A DNA stretch of 64,000 bases from Mucilaginibacter corticis (GTDB lineage Bacteria; Bacteroidota; Bacteroidia; Sphingobacteriales; Sphingobacteriaceae), in NCBI RefSeq assembly GCF_007558865.1, contig NZ_VLPK01000001.1, positions 1,984,001-2,048,000 on the forward strand, in the 5' to 3' direction. Every line of letters begins with the position of its first letter. Position 1 is the first letter of the stretch. Of this stretch, positions 25,979 through 34,900 are shown piece after piece. The position numbers and the translations under genes are program-made. The notes below the pieces were generated by a model, which saw only the letters and a program-made list of their open reading frames with translations, was not told the DNA's origin and did no database searches.

Positions 25979-27697
25979 ATGCTGCCAGTCAAAAAACACG
26001 TAATACCCGCGCTACTCTTCGTCTTTAATTTTTTTGCCTTTAACGCCCTTGCCCAGCAGGATAATTATATCCAAATGCTGGAAAAGAAAAATCATTGGGT
26101 GGATTCTGTTTACAACAAATTAAGCCGCAAAGAGAAAGTAGCCCAGTTATTTTTTGTACGTGCGCATACCAATAAAACAAAGGCTTTTGAAGATTCTATA
26201 TCGCGGGTGATACAGGATGAAGAAGTTGGCGGGTTGGTGTTTTTCCAGGGTGGCCCGGTGCGACAGGCCAATCTGATCAACCGTTATCAGAAAGATTCAA
26301 AAGTACCGCTGCTGATAGCTATGGACGGCGAGTGGGGCTTAGGCATGCGCCTGGATTCGACCATCTCTTATCCATACCAGATGACCTTAGGCGCCATACA
26401 GGATAATAACCTGATCTACAAAATGGGGCAGCAGGTTGCTTATGATTTTAAGCGCCTGGGGATGCAAATGAACTTTGGGCCGGATATGGACGTGAACAAT
26501 AACCCGGATAACCCGGTGATCAATTACCGATCATTTGGTGATAATAAATATAATGTGGCTAAAAAAGGCATTGCCTATTTTAAAGGGATGCAGGATGCCG
26601 GTTTGTTAACCACCGCGAAACATTTCCCGGGCCATGGGGACACCAATGTCGATTCGCATTTGGAGCTGCCGTTGTTGCCTTTCACCCGCCAGCGGTTGGA
26701 TTCGTTAGAAGAATATCCCTTTAGGGAAGCCATAGCCGAAAACATATCTGGCATTATGATTGCCCACATGAGTATACCCGCGCTTGATAGTACAAAGAAT
26801 CAGCCGTCTACACTGTCACGTAAGATTGTTACCGGGGTGTTGAAGGATTCGCTCAGGTTTAAAGGTTTGATAGTGTCTGATGCGATGGAAATGCGGGCCG
26901 TAACCAAATACTACCCTAATGGAGAAGCCGAGCTTAAAGCGCTTATTGCAGGAAATGATATTATTGAGTTATCACTTGATTCAAAAAAGGCCATTCTTAA
27001 GGTAAAAAAAGCTATTCGCAAAGGATTGATTTCTGATACTGAATTTGAAGCAAAAGTAAAAAAGGTGCTTGCTGCGAAATATTGGGCGGGTTTAAATATC
27101 CCTACAAATGTAAAGACCGCCAATTTGGTTGCCGATCTTAACCGCGAACCGGCGCGCGACCTGGTACAGCAACTAAGCGATGCCGCCATTACTCTGGTGA
27201 AAGGTACGCCGGATGCAATCAGGATAAACCCATTGGAAAAGACCGCGATAGTAAGTATCGGGGTCGACCAGCATACGGTTTTCCAGTCTGAACTGGCAAA
27301 ATGGTCCAGCGGTTGCCATTTGTTTACCGTTAATAAAAGTACACCGGTAGCAGACCTTAATCGAATACTTGAATTGTTAAAGCCCTATTACCAGGTGTAC
27401 GTAAGCATAAATGATACCCGCACACGCCCGCAAAGCAAGCTGGATTACAGTAATGGCGTAAAAGAATTTATAGCAGCTATTGCGGCCCGTAACAATACGG
27501 TAATAAGCGTTTTTGCAAATGCCTACACCATTGCCGGCTTGCCGGGGATAGAAAAAAGTACGGGGGTGCTGGTTGGTTATCAGTATAGTCCAGAAATGCA
27601 ACGGTCGGCAGTAAGGGCCATAACCGGGCAACTGAAGCCAATAGGTAAGTTGCCGGTAAGTGTAAATGTATATTTCCCTACAGGGGCTGGGTTGTAA
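25979..27697 (+). CDS. GH3 beta-N-acetylhexosaminidase (NagZ-like)
   Basis: The 572-residue protein starts with a signal peptide (HVIPALLFVFNFFAFNALAQ), so it is periplasmic or surface-exposed, unlike cytoplasmic E. coli NagZ. The GH3 TIM barrel contains the NagZ hallmark KHFPGHGDTNVDSH near residues 214-227, carrying the catalytic His/Asp pair, and the nucleophile region LIVSDAMEM. About 200 C-terminal residues form the usual GH3 alpha/beta sandwich; a beta-lactamase domain fused in some Bacteroidota relatives is absent. It would release GlcNAc from peptidoglycan or chitin fragments, feeding NagA after uptake and phosphorylation. Confidence 0.9.
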   Translation: MLPVKKHVIPALLFVFNFFAFNALAQQDNYIQMLEKKNHWVDSVYNKLSRKEKVAQLFFVRAHTNKTKAFEDSISRVIQDEEVGGLVFFQGGPVRQANLINRYQKDSKVPLLIAMDGEWGLGMRLDSTISYPYQMTLGAIQDNNLIYKMGQQVAYDFKRLGMQMNFGPDMDVNNNPDNPVINYRSFGDNKYNVAKKGIAYFKGMQDAGLLTTAKHFPGHGDTNVDSHLELPLLPFTRQRLDSLEEYPFREAIAENISGIMIAHMSIPALDSTKNQPSTLSRKIVTGVLKDSLRFKGLIVSDAMEMRAVTKYYPNGEAELKALIAGNDIIELSLDSKKAILKVKKAIRKGLISDTEFEAKVKKVLAAKYWAGLNIPTNVKTANLVADLNREPARDLVQQLSDAAITLVKGTPDAIRINPLEKTAIVSIGVDQHTVFQSELAKWSSGCHLFTVNKSTPVADLNRILELLKPYYQVYVSINDTRTRPQSKLDYSNGVKEFIAAIAARNNTVISVFANAYTIAGLPGIEKSTGVLVGYQYSPEMQRSAVRAITGQLKPIGKLPVSVNVYFPTGAGL

Positions 27698-27706
27698 AGC
27701 CTGAGA

Positions 27707-27940
27707 TTACATTCGTAAACGCAGTGACACCGAGCGGCCAAGCGCCTGTATCAATTCAGGGTCGATAGTATTGCTTTGATCTTTTTGTACCCAGGTTTTT
27801 TTATTATCCATCACCAATTCTACTTTTTCACCATTAAAAATTATTTCTAATTCGGTAGTGTCCTTATTTATCAGGTTGGTGTTAAGTATCTGATAGGTAT
27901 AGTCTTTGTCGTCAAAAGTTATTCTTAGCGGTAATCCCAT
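27707..27940 (-). CDS. small conserved-looking protein, unknown function
   Basis: I do not recognise the family. The 77-residue protein (MGLPLRITFDDKDYTYQIL at the start, IQALGRSVSLRLRM at the end) is soluble, with alternating beta-like segments and no signal peptide or Cys. The codon pattern looks coding and there is no competing frame. It is convergent with the GH3 gene, nine bases from its stop, and divergent from the helicase. Function cannot be inferred. Confidence 0.65.
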   Translation of the reverse strand: MGLPLRITFDDKDYTYQILNTNLINKDTTELEIIFNGEKVELVMDNKKTWVQKDQSNTIDPELIQALGRSVSLRLRM

Positions 27941-28045
27941 GGTCTCAATCCTCGGTCGTAAAGATAATAGTTATGTTGTTATTGTTATTTTATTAATTGT
28001 TAAAATATGTGAACATTTCCACAACCGCCGTTAATATATGCGTTA

Positions 28046-28053
28046 TACCTTTG
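28046..28053 (+). promoter_or_regulatory. candidate -7 box for the helicase-nuclease (TACCTTTG)
   Basis: A TAnnTTTG match 14 bases before the ATG at 28068 in the divergent gap. No clear -33 TTG. Confidence 0.5.
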
Positions 28054-28067
28054 TTATCTTTACGTAA

Positions 28068-31000
28068 ATGAGTATGCAATCTAATCCCAATAAATACAAC
28101 CAAAAATTTCAGGAAGCATTGGCTGGATTAAACCCCGAGCAGCTTGCTGCCGTTAATAAAATGGATGGCCCGGTGCTGGTTATTGCCGGCCCCGGCACAG
28201 GTAAAACACAAATTTTAGCCGCCCGGATAGGCAAGATCTTAACTGATACTGACGCCCTGCCCGGCGAGATATTGTGCTTGACCTATACCGATGCAGGCGC
28301 GGTGGCTATGCGCAAGCGCCTGTTCGAATTTATTGGCCCGGATGCTTACCGCATCCATATTTATACCTTCCACGCGTTTTGTAACGAGGTGATCCAGGAA
28401 AATTTGGAGTATTTTGGTAAGCTTAATCTTGAGCCGCTGTCTGACCTGGAATCGGCCATGTTGTTCAGGGAGTTGGTGGACGATTTTCCGAATGATCATT
28501 TATTAAAGCGCTTTACCGGTGATATCTATTACGATGTGCCCAGGTTGAAAAGCCTGTTCTCGACCATGAAGCGCGAGAACTGGGATGAAGCGTTTATAGA
28601 AAACGCGATAAATGAATATCTTGAAGATCTGCCCAATCGCGAAGAGTTTATTTACAAGCGCGCCAACGCCGCAAAAGGTATAGCCGTTGGCGATCCCAAG
28701 CAAAAAGATATTGACGCCGCACATGACCTGATGAAAAAGCTGCTGGCAGCAGTGGCCGAATACCAGCGCTATGATGCCAAAATGAAGTCGCGAAGCCGTT
28801 ATGATTATGACGATATGATCATTTGGGTGTTAAAAGCATTCCGCGAAAATGAAGAGATATTGCGCCGCTACCAGGAACGTTACCACTACATCCTGGTGGA
28901 CGAGTTCCAGGATACCAGCGGATCACAAAACGAACTGCTTAAATTCTTACTGAATTATTGGGCAACACCAAACGTATTTGTGGTAGGCGATGATGACCAG
29001 TCTATCTTCAAGTTCCAGGGGGCTAACATGATGAATATACTGGATTTTGCCAATGATTATGTAAGCACGTTGCAAACCGTGGTGCTTAAACATAATTACC
29101 GGTCAAACCAGCATATCCTGGATATATCAAAGGCGTTGATCAATAATAACAATGAACGCCTTACAAAAAAGCTTTCGCTGGATAAAAGCCTTAAGTCGTC
29201 GCACTCGCGGTTTGACGAGTTGGTGGTAAAACCGGTGATCCGCGAATATGAAAATCCCGACCAGGAAATGGTTGATGTGGCTATCAGCATAAAACATTTG
29301 GTTGAAAGCGGCGTAAAACCCGGCGAGATTGCGGTGATCTACCGTAATCACAACCAGGTTGAAGATTTGATCCATTTCCTGGATACGCAAAAGATAGCGG
29401 TTAACACGCGCCGCAAAATTGATGTGCTGACTATGCCGTTTGGTGAAAAGATCATCAATATATTGCGCTATTTATCCATGGAACTTGACTCGCCTTACAG
29501 TGGTGATGAGCTGTTGTTCGAGATTCTGCATTATGATTTCTTCAGCATCCCACCGATTGAAATTGCCAAGGCCAGCATAGCGGTATCTAAAGAAAACTTT
29601 GTTACCACGGCTAATAATATGCCCAAAACATCATTGCGCAGGTATATCCATGAGATCCGTGTTCCGGCGCAGCAAGGGCTATTTGACGCTGCACCTAACA
29701 TGGATATGAAATACCTGTTAAGCAATATCGATCTGCTGTTGACAGAAGCTGTAAGCGTTACGCTGCAACAGCTTTTTCAGCAGGTTATTGGCAAGATGGG
29801 CATATTGCGTTACATCATGCAGCAGGCCGATAAGGGGACTTATATGCAGGTGCTCACCAATTTTTTTGATTTCCTAAAGGACGAAAGCCGCAAGAACCCG
29901 GAGATAAAACTGCCTGACCTGTTGGCTACCATTGATACCATGAAGGAACACCATATCCGGCTTGATTTGAACCAGGTTATCTTTTCAGAAAACGGGGTTA
30001 ATTTCTTTACCGCGCATGGGTCAAAAGGACAAGAGTTTGAATACGTGTTCTTTATCGGCTGCGATAAAAAAACATGGGACAGTAAGGGCCGTAACACCGG
30101 CTTTAGCTACCCTGACACTTTAACACAAGCTGCTAATGACGATATCGCCCAGAAAGAAGAATCGCGTAGGTTATTCTATGTGGCGCTTACCCGGGCAAAA
30201 CAATATCTGATGGTGTCGTTTGCCGGTAAAGATAAAAAGGGCAAAGACCAGGAATCATCACAGTTTATCGGCGAGATCCTGGCCGAAACAGATATGGAGG
30301 TTGAACACCCTAAAGTTGCCGAAGCGGCTATGATGGAGTTTTACGCCACCCAATTCAGCGAGGATGATAAGCCTAAAGTGGAATTGCTTGATCATAACTA
30401 CATTAATCAATTGCTGCAAAACTATACACTATCGGTTACCCACCTAAGCAATTACCTTGATTGCCCGTTGCGGTTTTATTTTCAGTGTTTGATCCGTGTT
30501 CCTTCGGGCAAGAGCCCGTCGGCTACGTTTGGGCAGGCGGTGCACTGGGCGTTGAACAAAGCTTTCAGGTGGTTAAAGGATGATGACGATAATTTCCCGT
30601 CGACAGAGCAGTTTATGAAGGAATTTAAGTGGTATATGTTCCGCAATCGCGATTCGTTCACCAAAGAAGAATTTAAGCTGCGGGTAGATTACGGCGAAAA
30701 GATCCTGCCGCCATACTATGAACAAAACGTTACGCAGTGGAATAAAGTGGCCGTTACCGAACGCAGTATCAAAAACATTGAAATTGACGGTGTACCAATT
30801 AAAGGTAACCTGGATAAAATAGAGTTTGACGGCAAACTGGCAACCATTGTAGATTACAAAACAGGTAAGCTAAAAAACGCCAAAGACAAGCTGTTACGCC
30901 CAGTTGACGAAGAAGATAATGGTGGTGACTACTGGCGCCAGGCTGTATTTTACAAGATCCTGATTGATAATGACCGCAGTAACGACTGGGAAGCAACCAC

Positions 31001-31241
31001 AACCATTTTTGATTTTGTTGAACCGGTAAGCGAGGGCGAATACCATAAAGAAAAGATCGTGATAAGCCCGCAGGATATTGAAATAGTAAAGGGGCAGATC
31101 ACCACCGTGTATCAAAAAATTATGGCGCACGATTTTAACACCGGTTGCGGCAAAAAAGAATGCGACTGGTGCCATTTCGTTCGCAGCAATTTTAAGCAGG
31201 TAGATGATATGCTGGCGATTGTGGGGGATGAGGAAGAGTAA
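28068..31241 (+). CDS. UvrD/Rep-type helicase fused to a PD-(D/E)XK nuclease
   Basis: A 1057-residue DNA repair enzyme. The SF1A helicase has Walker A AGPGTGKTQ (residues 40-48), LVDEFQDTS, FVVGDDDQSIFKFQGANM, and late motifs FTAHGSKGQEFEYVFF and RRLFYVALTRAK. After about residue 790 comes a RecB-like nuclease: HLSNYLDCPLRFYF, then GNLDKIEF and IVDYKTGK with the catalytic D and D-x-K. Cys799, Cys1027, Cys1032 and Cys1035 could hold an Fe-S cluster as in AddB, though the spacing differs. It is a single-gene relative of AddAB/AdnAB machinery, and I see no partner subunit nearby. A role in double-strand-break processing is inferred. Confidence 0.88.
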   Translation: MSMQSNPNKYNQKFQEALAGLNPEQLAAVNKMDGPVLVIAGPGTGKTQILAARIGKILTDTDALPGEILCLTYTDAGAVAMRKRLFEFIGPDAYRIHIYTFHAFCNEVIQENLEYFGKLNLEPLSDLESAMLFRELVDDFPNDHLLKRFTGDIYYDVPRLKSLFSTMKRENWDEAFIENAINEYLEDLPNREEFIYKRANAAKGIAVGDPKQKDIDAAHDLMKKLLAAVAEYQRYDAKMKSRSRYDYDDMIIWVLKAFRENEEILRRYQERYHYILVDEFQDTSGSQNELLKFLLNYWATPNVFVVGDDDQSIFKFQGANMMNILDFANDYVSTLQTVVLKHNYRSNQHILDISKALINNNNERLTKKLSLDKSLKSSHSRFDELVVKPVIREYENPDQEMVDVAISIKHLVESGVKPGEIAVIYRNHNQVEDLIHFLDTQKIAVNTRRKIDVLTMPFGEKIINILRYLSMELDSPYSGDELLFEILHYDFFSIPPIEIAKASIAVSKENFVTTANNMPKTSLRRYIHEIRVPAQQGLFDAAPNMDMKYLLSNIDLLLTEAVSVTLQQLFQQVIGKMGILRYIMQQADKGTYMQVLTNFFDFLKDESRKNPEIKLPDLLATIDTMKEHHIRLDLNQVIFSENGVNFFTAHGSKGQEFEYVFFIGCDKKTWDSKGRNTGFSYPDTLTQAANDDIAQKEESRRLFYVALTRAKQYLMVSFAGKDKKGKDQESSQFIGEILAETDMEVEHPKVAEAAMMEFYATQFSEDDKPKVELLDHNYINQLLQNYTLSVTHLSNYLDCPLRFYFQCLIRVPSGKSPSATFGQAVHWALNKAFRWLKDDDDNFPSTEQFMKEFKWYMFRNRDSFTKEEFKLRVDYGEKILPPYYEQNVTQWNKVAVTERSIKNIEIDGVPIKGNLDKIEFDGKLATIVDYKTGKLKNAKDKLLRPVDEEDNGGDYWRQAVFYKILIDNDRSNDWEATTTIFDFVEPVSEGEYHKEKIVISPQDIEIVKGQITTVYQKIMAHDFNTGCGKKECDWCHFVRSNFKQVDDMLAIVGDEEE

Positions 31242-31312
31242 CAATATAATGCAGGGACGTTATGTTTTACGTGACGTTTTGTATCTTTTCGATGTTTTAT
31301 AAATTATTACGT

Positions 31313-32695
31313 ATGAAATATCTAAAACTCCTCATCCTCATAACATTGGCCCTACCCACCCTGGCGCAAACCACCATCCGCCAGGATGCCAAAATCAAAA
31401 GCATGGTTGATGAGGTGTCATCAAAAAATATTGAGGCTATTGTGCGTAAGCTGGTGAGTTTTAAAACGCGTAATACGCTAAGCGATACCAGCAGCAAAAC
31501 AGAAGGTATCGGTGCGGCGCGCAACTGGATAAAAAGTGAAATGGAACGTTATGCCGCGGTATCAAACGGTAGGATGAAGGTAGAGTTTGACAGCTTTGTA
31601 CAACCCGCAGGTGGCCGGATTGATAAACCTACCGTGTTGAAAAACGTATTGGCTATACTTAAAGGTACCGACCCAACAGATACGCGAATTTATGTGGTAT
31701 CGGGCCATTATGATTCTCGGGTAACGGATGTGATGAATGCCAACGCGGTCGAACCGGGGGCGGTTGATGATGCGTCAGGCACGGCAGTGTCCATGGAGAT
31801 CTGCCGGGTGATGGCGAAAAGTTCGTTCCCGGCTACTATCATTTTTATGACGGTGCCGGGCGAGGAGCAGGGGCTTAACGGATCGGCACATATTGCCAAA
31901 CGTGCTAAGGACGAACACTGGAACGTCGACGCGATGCTGAACAACGACATTGTTGGCAATACGCATGGTATGGATAACGACCTGAAAGATAATACCCACG
32001 TGCGGGTGTTCAGCGAGGGGATCCCGACCATTGACCTGGCCGCGAAGGGCGATACCCTGGCTGCCAAACGTGCCGCTGCGGCCATCAGCGCCCTGATCAA
32101 TAATGGTGGCGAAACCGATAGCCCGTCGCGCCAGCTGGCGCGGTATATTAAAGAAACCGCCGAACGCTATGTAGAACAGCTGGATGTAAAACTCATCTAT
32201 CGCCGCGATCGTTTTTTAAGGGGTGGTGATCAGTCTTCTTTTCAGCAGCAGGGCTTTACCGCGGTAAGGTTTACAGAAATGAATGAGGATTTTACCCATC
32301 AGCACCAGGACCTGCGCACAGAAAACGGTATCCAGTATGGCGATCTGCCCGAATTTGCAGATTATAACTACATCCAAAAGGTAGCCCGCATGAATTTGTC
32401 GGTATTGGCTAACCTGGCTTCGGCGCCGGCATCTCCTATAAATGTCGGGGTTACTACGTCAGGGTTAACTAACAATACCACCCTGAAATGGGAAGATCCT
32501 AAAATTGGCCGTAAACCTGCCGGTTATTATATACTAATGCGCGAAACTACCAGCCCGTACTGGGAAAAGAAAATATTTGTAACCGGTAACGAAACAACAT
32601 TGGGTTACTCAAAAGATAATTACTTTTTTGCCGTGCAATCGGTAGATGCAGAAGGGCACGAAAGCTTACCTGTATTCCCGAAACCGGTCAGATAA
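31313..32695 (+). CDS. M28 family metallopeptidase, secreted
   Basis: The 460-residue precursor starts MKYLKLLILITLALPTLAQ, a clear signal peptide; the frame is open to 31262, but that start would bury the signal. Zinc ligands of the M28 aminopeptidase fold are visible: His in SGHYDSR, bridging Asp in GAVDDASGTA, catalytic Glu in PGEEQGLNGS, Asp in LNNDIVGN and His in FTHQHQDL. The last ~90 residues look like a fibronectin type III domain (NTTLKWEDP, AGYYILMRE, NYFFAVQSVDAEGHESLP). It probably trims peptides outside the inner membrane. It is separate from the upstream helicase by 71 bases. Confidence 0.9.
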   Translation: MKYLKLLILITLALPTLAQTTIRQDAKIKSMVDEVSSKNIEAIVRKLVSFKTRNTLSDTSSKTEGIGAARNWIKSEMERYAAVSNGRMKVEFDSFVQPAGGRIDKPTVLKNVLAILKGTDPTDTRIYVVSGHYDSRVTDVMNANAVEPGAVDDASGTAVSMEICRVMAKSSFPATIIFMTVPGEEQGLNGSAHIAKRAKDEHWNVDAMLNNDIVGNTHGMDNDLKDNTHVRVFSEGIPTIDLAAKGDTLAAKRAAAAISALINNGGETDSPSRQLARYIKETAERYVEQLDVKLIYRRDRFLRGGDQSSFQQQGFTAVRFTEMNEDFTHQHQDLRTENGIQYGDLPEFADYNYIQKVARMNLSVLANLASAPASPINVGVTTSGLTNNTTLKWEDPKIGRKPAGYYILMRETTSPYWEKKIFVTGNETTLGYSKDNYFFAVQSVDAEGHESLPVFPKPVR

Positions 32696-32712
32696 TTTTA
32701 AATAGCGGGATA

Positions 32713-32925
32713 TTACCAAACATCCTGTTTGTTAACAGAACAAACGGCTTTTACCAGGTTAACACCTTTAATAAATAATGAGGTTGCGTGTGCTGTAGAT
32801 GCGGCAATGCTTGACGCTTCATGCTTTTTTTGTTCAAACTGGTAACTAACGCCCATAATTAATGCAAACAATACCGGGGCAAGTAACAGTATAAATGGAT
32901 TTGTGTTAGTAAATAGCTTTTTCAT
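32713..32925 (-). CDS. small membrane-anchored protein, unknown
   Basis: The 70-residue protein begins MKKLFTNTNPF followed by a hydrophobic helix (ILLLAPVLFALIMGVSYQF), then a short polar tail with one Cys (KAVCSVNKQDVW). It could be a single-pass membrane protein with a small periplasmic domain. The frame is open to 32949 but ATG 32925 fits the membrane helix. I do not recognise it. It is convergent with the M28 gene and divergent from the sensor kinase. Confidence 0.6.
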   Translation of the reverse strand: MKKLFTNTNPFILLLAPVLFALIMGVSYQFEQKKHEASSIAASTAHATSLFIKGVNLVKAVCSVNKQDVW

Positions 32926-33077
32926 TGCGAGTGATTTTTGATACAACAAAGAAATATCAAATTCCCGACCCGCTAAAAAAAATTATACCAACCCTGCTAA
33001 TTTGTAGATAAACTCCCGTTTACAAATATTTGCCCGTTCGTCGAAGATAAAAGCCAGTTCATCGATAAATTATGCAA

Positions 33078-33122
33078 CGCTGTATAAATAATACAGCGCC
33101 AAAGTTCAAAATATTAATTTTG
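33078..33122 (+). promoter_or_regulatory. hairpin and -7 box before the sensor kinase
   Basis: Inverted repeat cgctgtat-aaata-atacagcg (33078-33098) lies just upstream of TAATTTTG (33115-33122), a TAnnTTTG match that ends five bases before the ATG at 33128. The repeat sits where a regulator could bind near the -33 region; a very short leader is implied. Confidence 0.45.
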
Positions 33123-33127
33123 ATACG

Positions 33128-34159
33128 ATGAAAAGAAGCTGGCAGCTATTCTGGCACGTATTGGTTTGGACGGGCGTTATCCTGTTTTTTGTGATTGTTG
33201 TACACAATAATACGCCAATGTCTACCCATGCCATTGTGGTTAATTTTGTTCTTTTCGGGTTGATCAATATAACGCTGTTCTATCTTAATTACCTGGTTTT
33301 TATTCCGCGGTTTTTAAACCGGAAGCGCTATGGCGTATATATAGCCACCATACTCGTCACCATAATTGCTTATGGCCTGGCAAAATATAGCCTCGCGCTT
33401 ATATTTAAGGAAGATGTGCTGATGCATGCAAAGGGTATGAAAGATGCTAAGAAAGAACTGATCGGCTTTTGGTCCTATTTTTCAAGTACATTATTTACCA
33501 GCATCATCTTTGTTTTTCTGAGCGTTTTATTAAAGTTTAGTGTCGATTGGTTCCTGAATGAGCGTATCCAGCGCGACCTGGAGAACCAGCGCCTCACGGC
33601 TGAGCTTGCCTTTTTAAAATCGCAGATCAACCCGCATTTTTTGTTTAACTCCTTAAATAGCATTTATTCGCTGGCCTACCAGCGGTCAGAAAATACGCCG
33701 GGTGCCATCCTTAAGTTATCAGAAATTATGCGCTACATGCTCTATGAGTGTAATGATAACAAGGTTGATCTTTCAAAAGAACTGCAGTACCTGCAAAATT
33801 ATATCGATCTGCAAAAGATCAGGTTTGGTCATAATGCCTATATCGACTTTAAAATAGATGGCAAGGTGACCGATCAGAAAATTGTTCCGCTGCTGTTAAT
33901 AGCCTTTATCGAGAACGCCTTTAAACATGGTATAGCTAATGATTCATTAACCCCTATTACCTTGTTTATCAACATCAATCAGCAAAACCTGCAGTTTTAT
34001 ATCCAGAATAAAAAGAATAACAATAACCGTGATGCCATAGGCGGTATTGGCTTACATAACGTAAAACGCAGGCTTGACCTGCTATACCCGGGAAAATATA
34101 ATTTAGACATCCGCGACGAAATTGATACCTACACTTGCGAATTATCCTTAGTTTTATAG
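33128..34159 (+). CDS. LytS-type sensor histidine kinase
   Basis: A 343-residue inner-membrane sensor with four N-terminal hydrophobic helices (to about residue 145) and a His_kinase (LytS/YehU) domain. The phosphoacceptor region SQINPHFLFNSLNSIY, the ATPase N-box LIAFIENAFKHG and the glycine box GGIGLHNVKRRLDLLYPGK are intact. There is no long sensory domain, so it likely senses through its membrane helices. It is followed one base later by the LytTR response regulator, so the two form a two-component pair. Confidence 0.92.
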   Translation: MKRSWQLFWHVLVWTGVILFFVIVVHNNTPMSTHAIVVNFVLFGLINITLFYLNYLVFIPRFLNRKRYGVYIATILVTIIAYGLAKYSLALIFKEDVLMHAKGMKDAKKELIGFWSYFSSTLFTSIIFVFLSVLLKFSVDWFLNERIQRDLENQRLTAELAFLKSQINPHFLFNSLNSIYSLAYQRSENTPGAILKLSEIMRYMLYECNDNKVDLSKELQYLQNYIDLQKIRFGHNAYIDFKIDGKVTDQKIVPLLLIAFIENAFKHGIANDSLTPITLFININQQNLQFYIQNKKNNNNRDAIGGIGLHNVKRRLDLLYPGKYNLDIRDEIDTYTCELSLVL

Positions 34160-34160
34160 C

Positions 34161-34892
34161 ATGATAAGATGCCTTATAGTTGATGATGAGCCTTTGGCGC
34201 TGCATATACTGGAAGACTACATATCCAAAGTGCCTTTTATGGAATTGGTAAAATCAACCACCAATCCTATCGAGGCTTTAACTTTAGTACAAGACGGTAA
34301 TATAGACCTGGTATTTCTTGATGTACAAATGCCCGAGCTTACCGGTATCCAATTTCTGCGGATTGCGAATGGTAAAACCAAGGTGATCTTAACAACGGCT
34401 TATCCGCAATACGCTTTAGAGGGTTATGAGCTTGATGTGGTTGATTACCTGCTCAAACCAATAGCGTTCGACCGTTTTTATAAAGCAGCCCAAAAAGCGC
34501 AGGGAATAATCCAGCCATCAAAAACGCCGGTAGTAGAGCCTGTTCAGATCCAGCAACAGCAACATGATTTTTTAAGCGATTTTATCTTTGTTAAAAGCGA
34601 GCACAAGATCCAAAAAGTGTACCTGCATCAGATCCTGTTTATCGAAGGGTTAAAAGATTATATATCCATCTTCACTACCACAGAGCGCATTATCACACTA
34701 CAAAACATGAAGAGGATGGAAGATACCTTGCCCGGCAAACACTTTATCCGTGTACATAAATCATACATCGTAGCCCTGAATAAAATAGACAGCATAGAGC
34801 GCAGCCGCATCCGCATCGGCGACAAAATTATCCCGGTAGGGGATACATATCGCGATGATTTCTTCAAGGTTATTGACGGGAAGAATGTGTGA
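34161..34892 (+). CDS. LytTR family response regulator
   Basis: The 243-residue protein has a receiver domain with acidic pocket Asp8/Asp9, phosphoacceptor Asp54 in VFLDVQMPE and conserved Lys99 in LLKPIAF, then a linker and a C-terminal LytTR DNA-binding domain (FIFVKSEHKIQKVYL, IEGLKDYISI, HFIRVHKSYIVAL). It would bind direct-repeat operators and regulate genes when phosphorylated by the adjacent LytS-type kinase. Target genes are not evident from the window. Confidence 0.94.
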   Translation: MIRCLIVDDEPLALHILEDYISKVPFMELVKSTTNPIEALTLVQDGNIDLVFLDVQMPELTGIQFLRIANGKTKVILTTAYPQYALEGYELDVVDYLLKPIAFDRFYKAAQKAQGIIQPSKTPVVEPVQIQQQQHDFLSDFIFVKSEHKIQKVYLHQILFIEGLKDYISIFTTTERIITLQNMKRMEDTLPGKHFIRVHKSYIVALNKIDSIERSRIRIGDKIIPVGDTYRDDFFKVIDGKNV

Positions 34893-34900
34893 GTAGGGCC

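Noticed and set aside
28068..31241. Defence-island helicase-nuclease or Cas4-like protein
   Set aside because: Neighbours are housekeeping genes, there is no CRISPR array or other defence gene, and the domain order is that of DNA repair helicase-nucleases.
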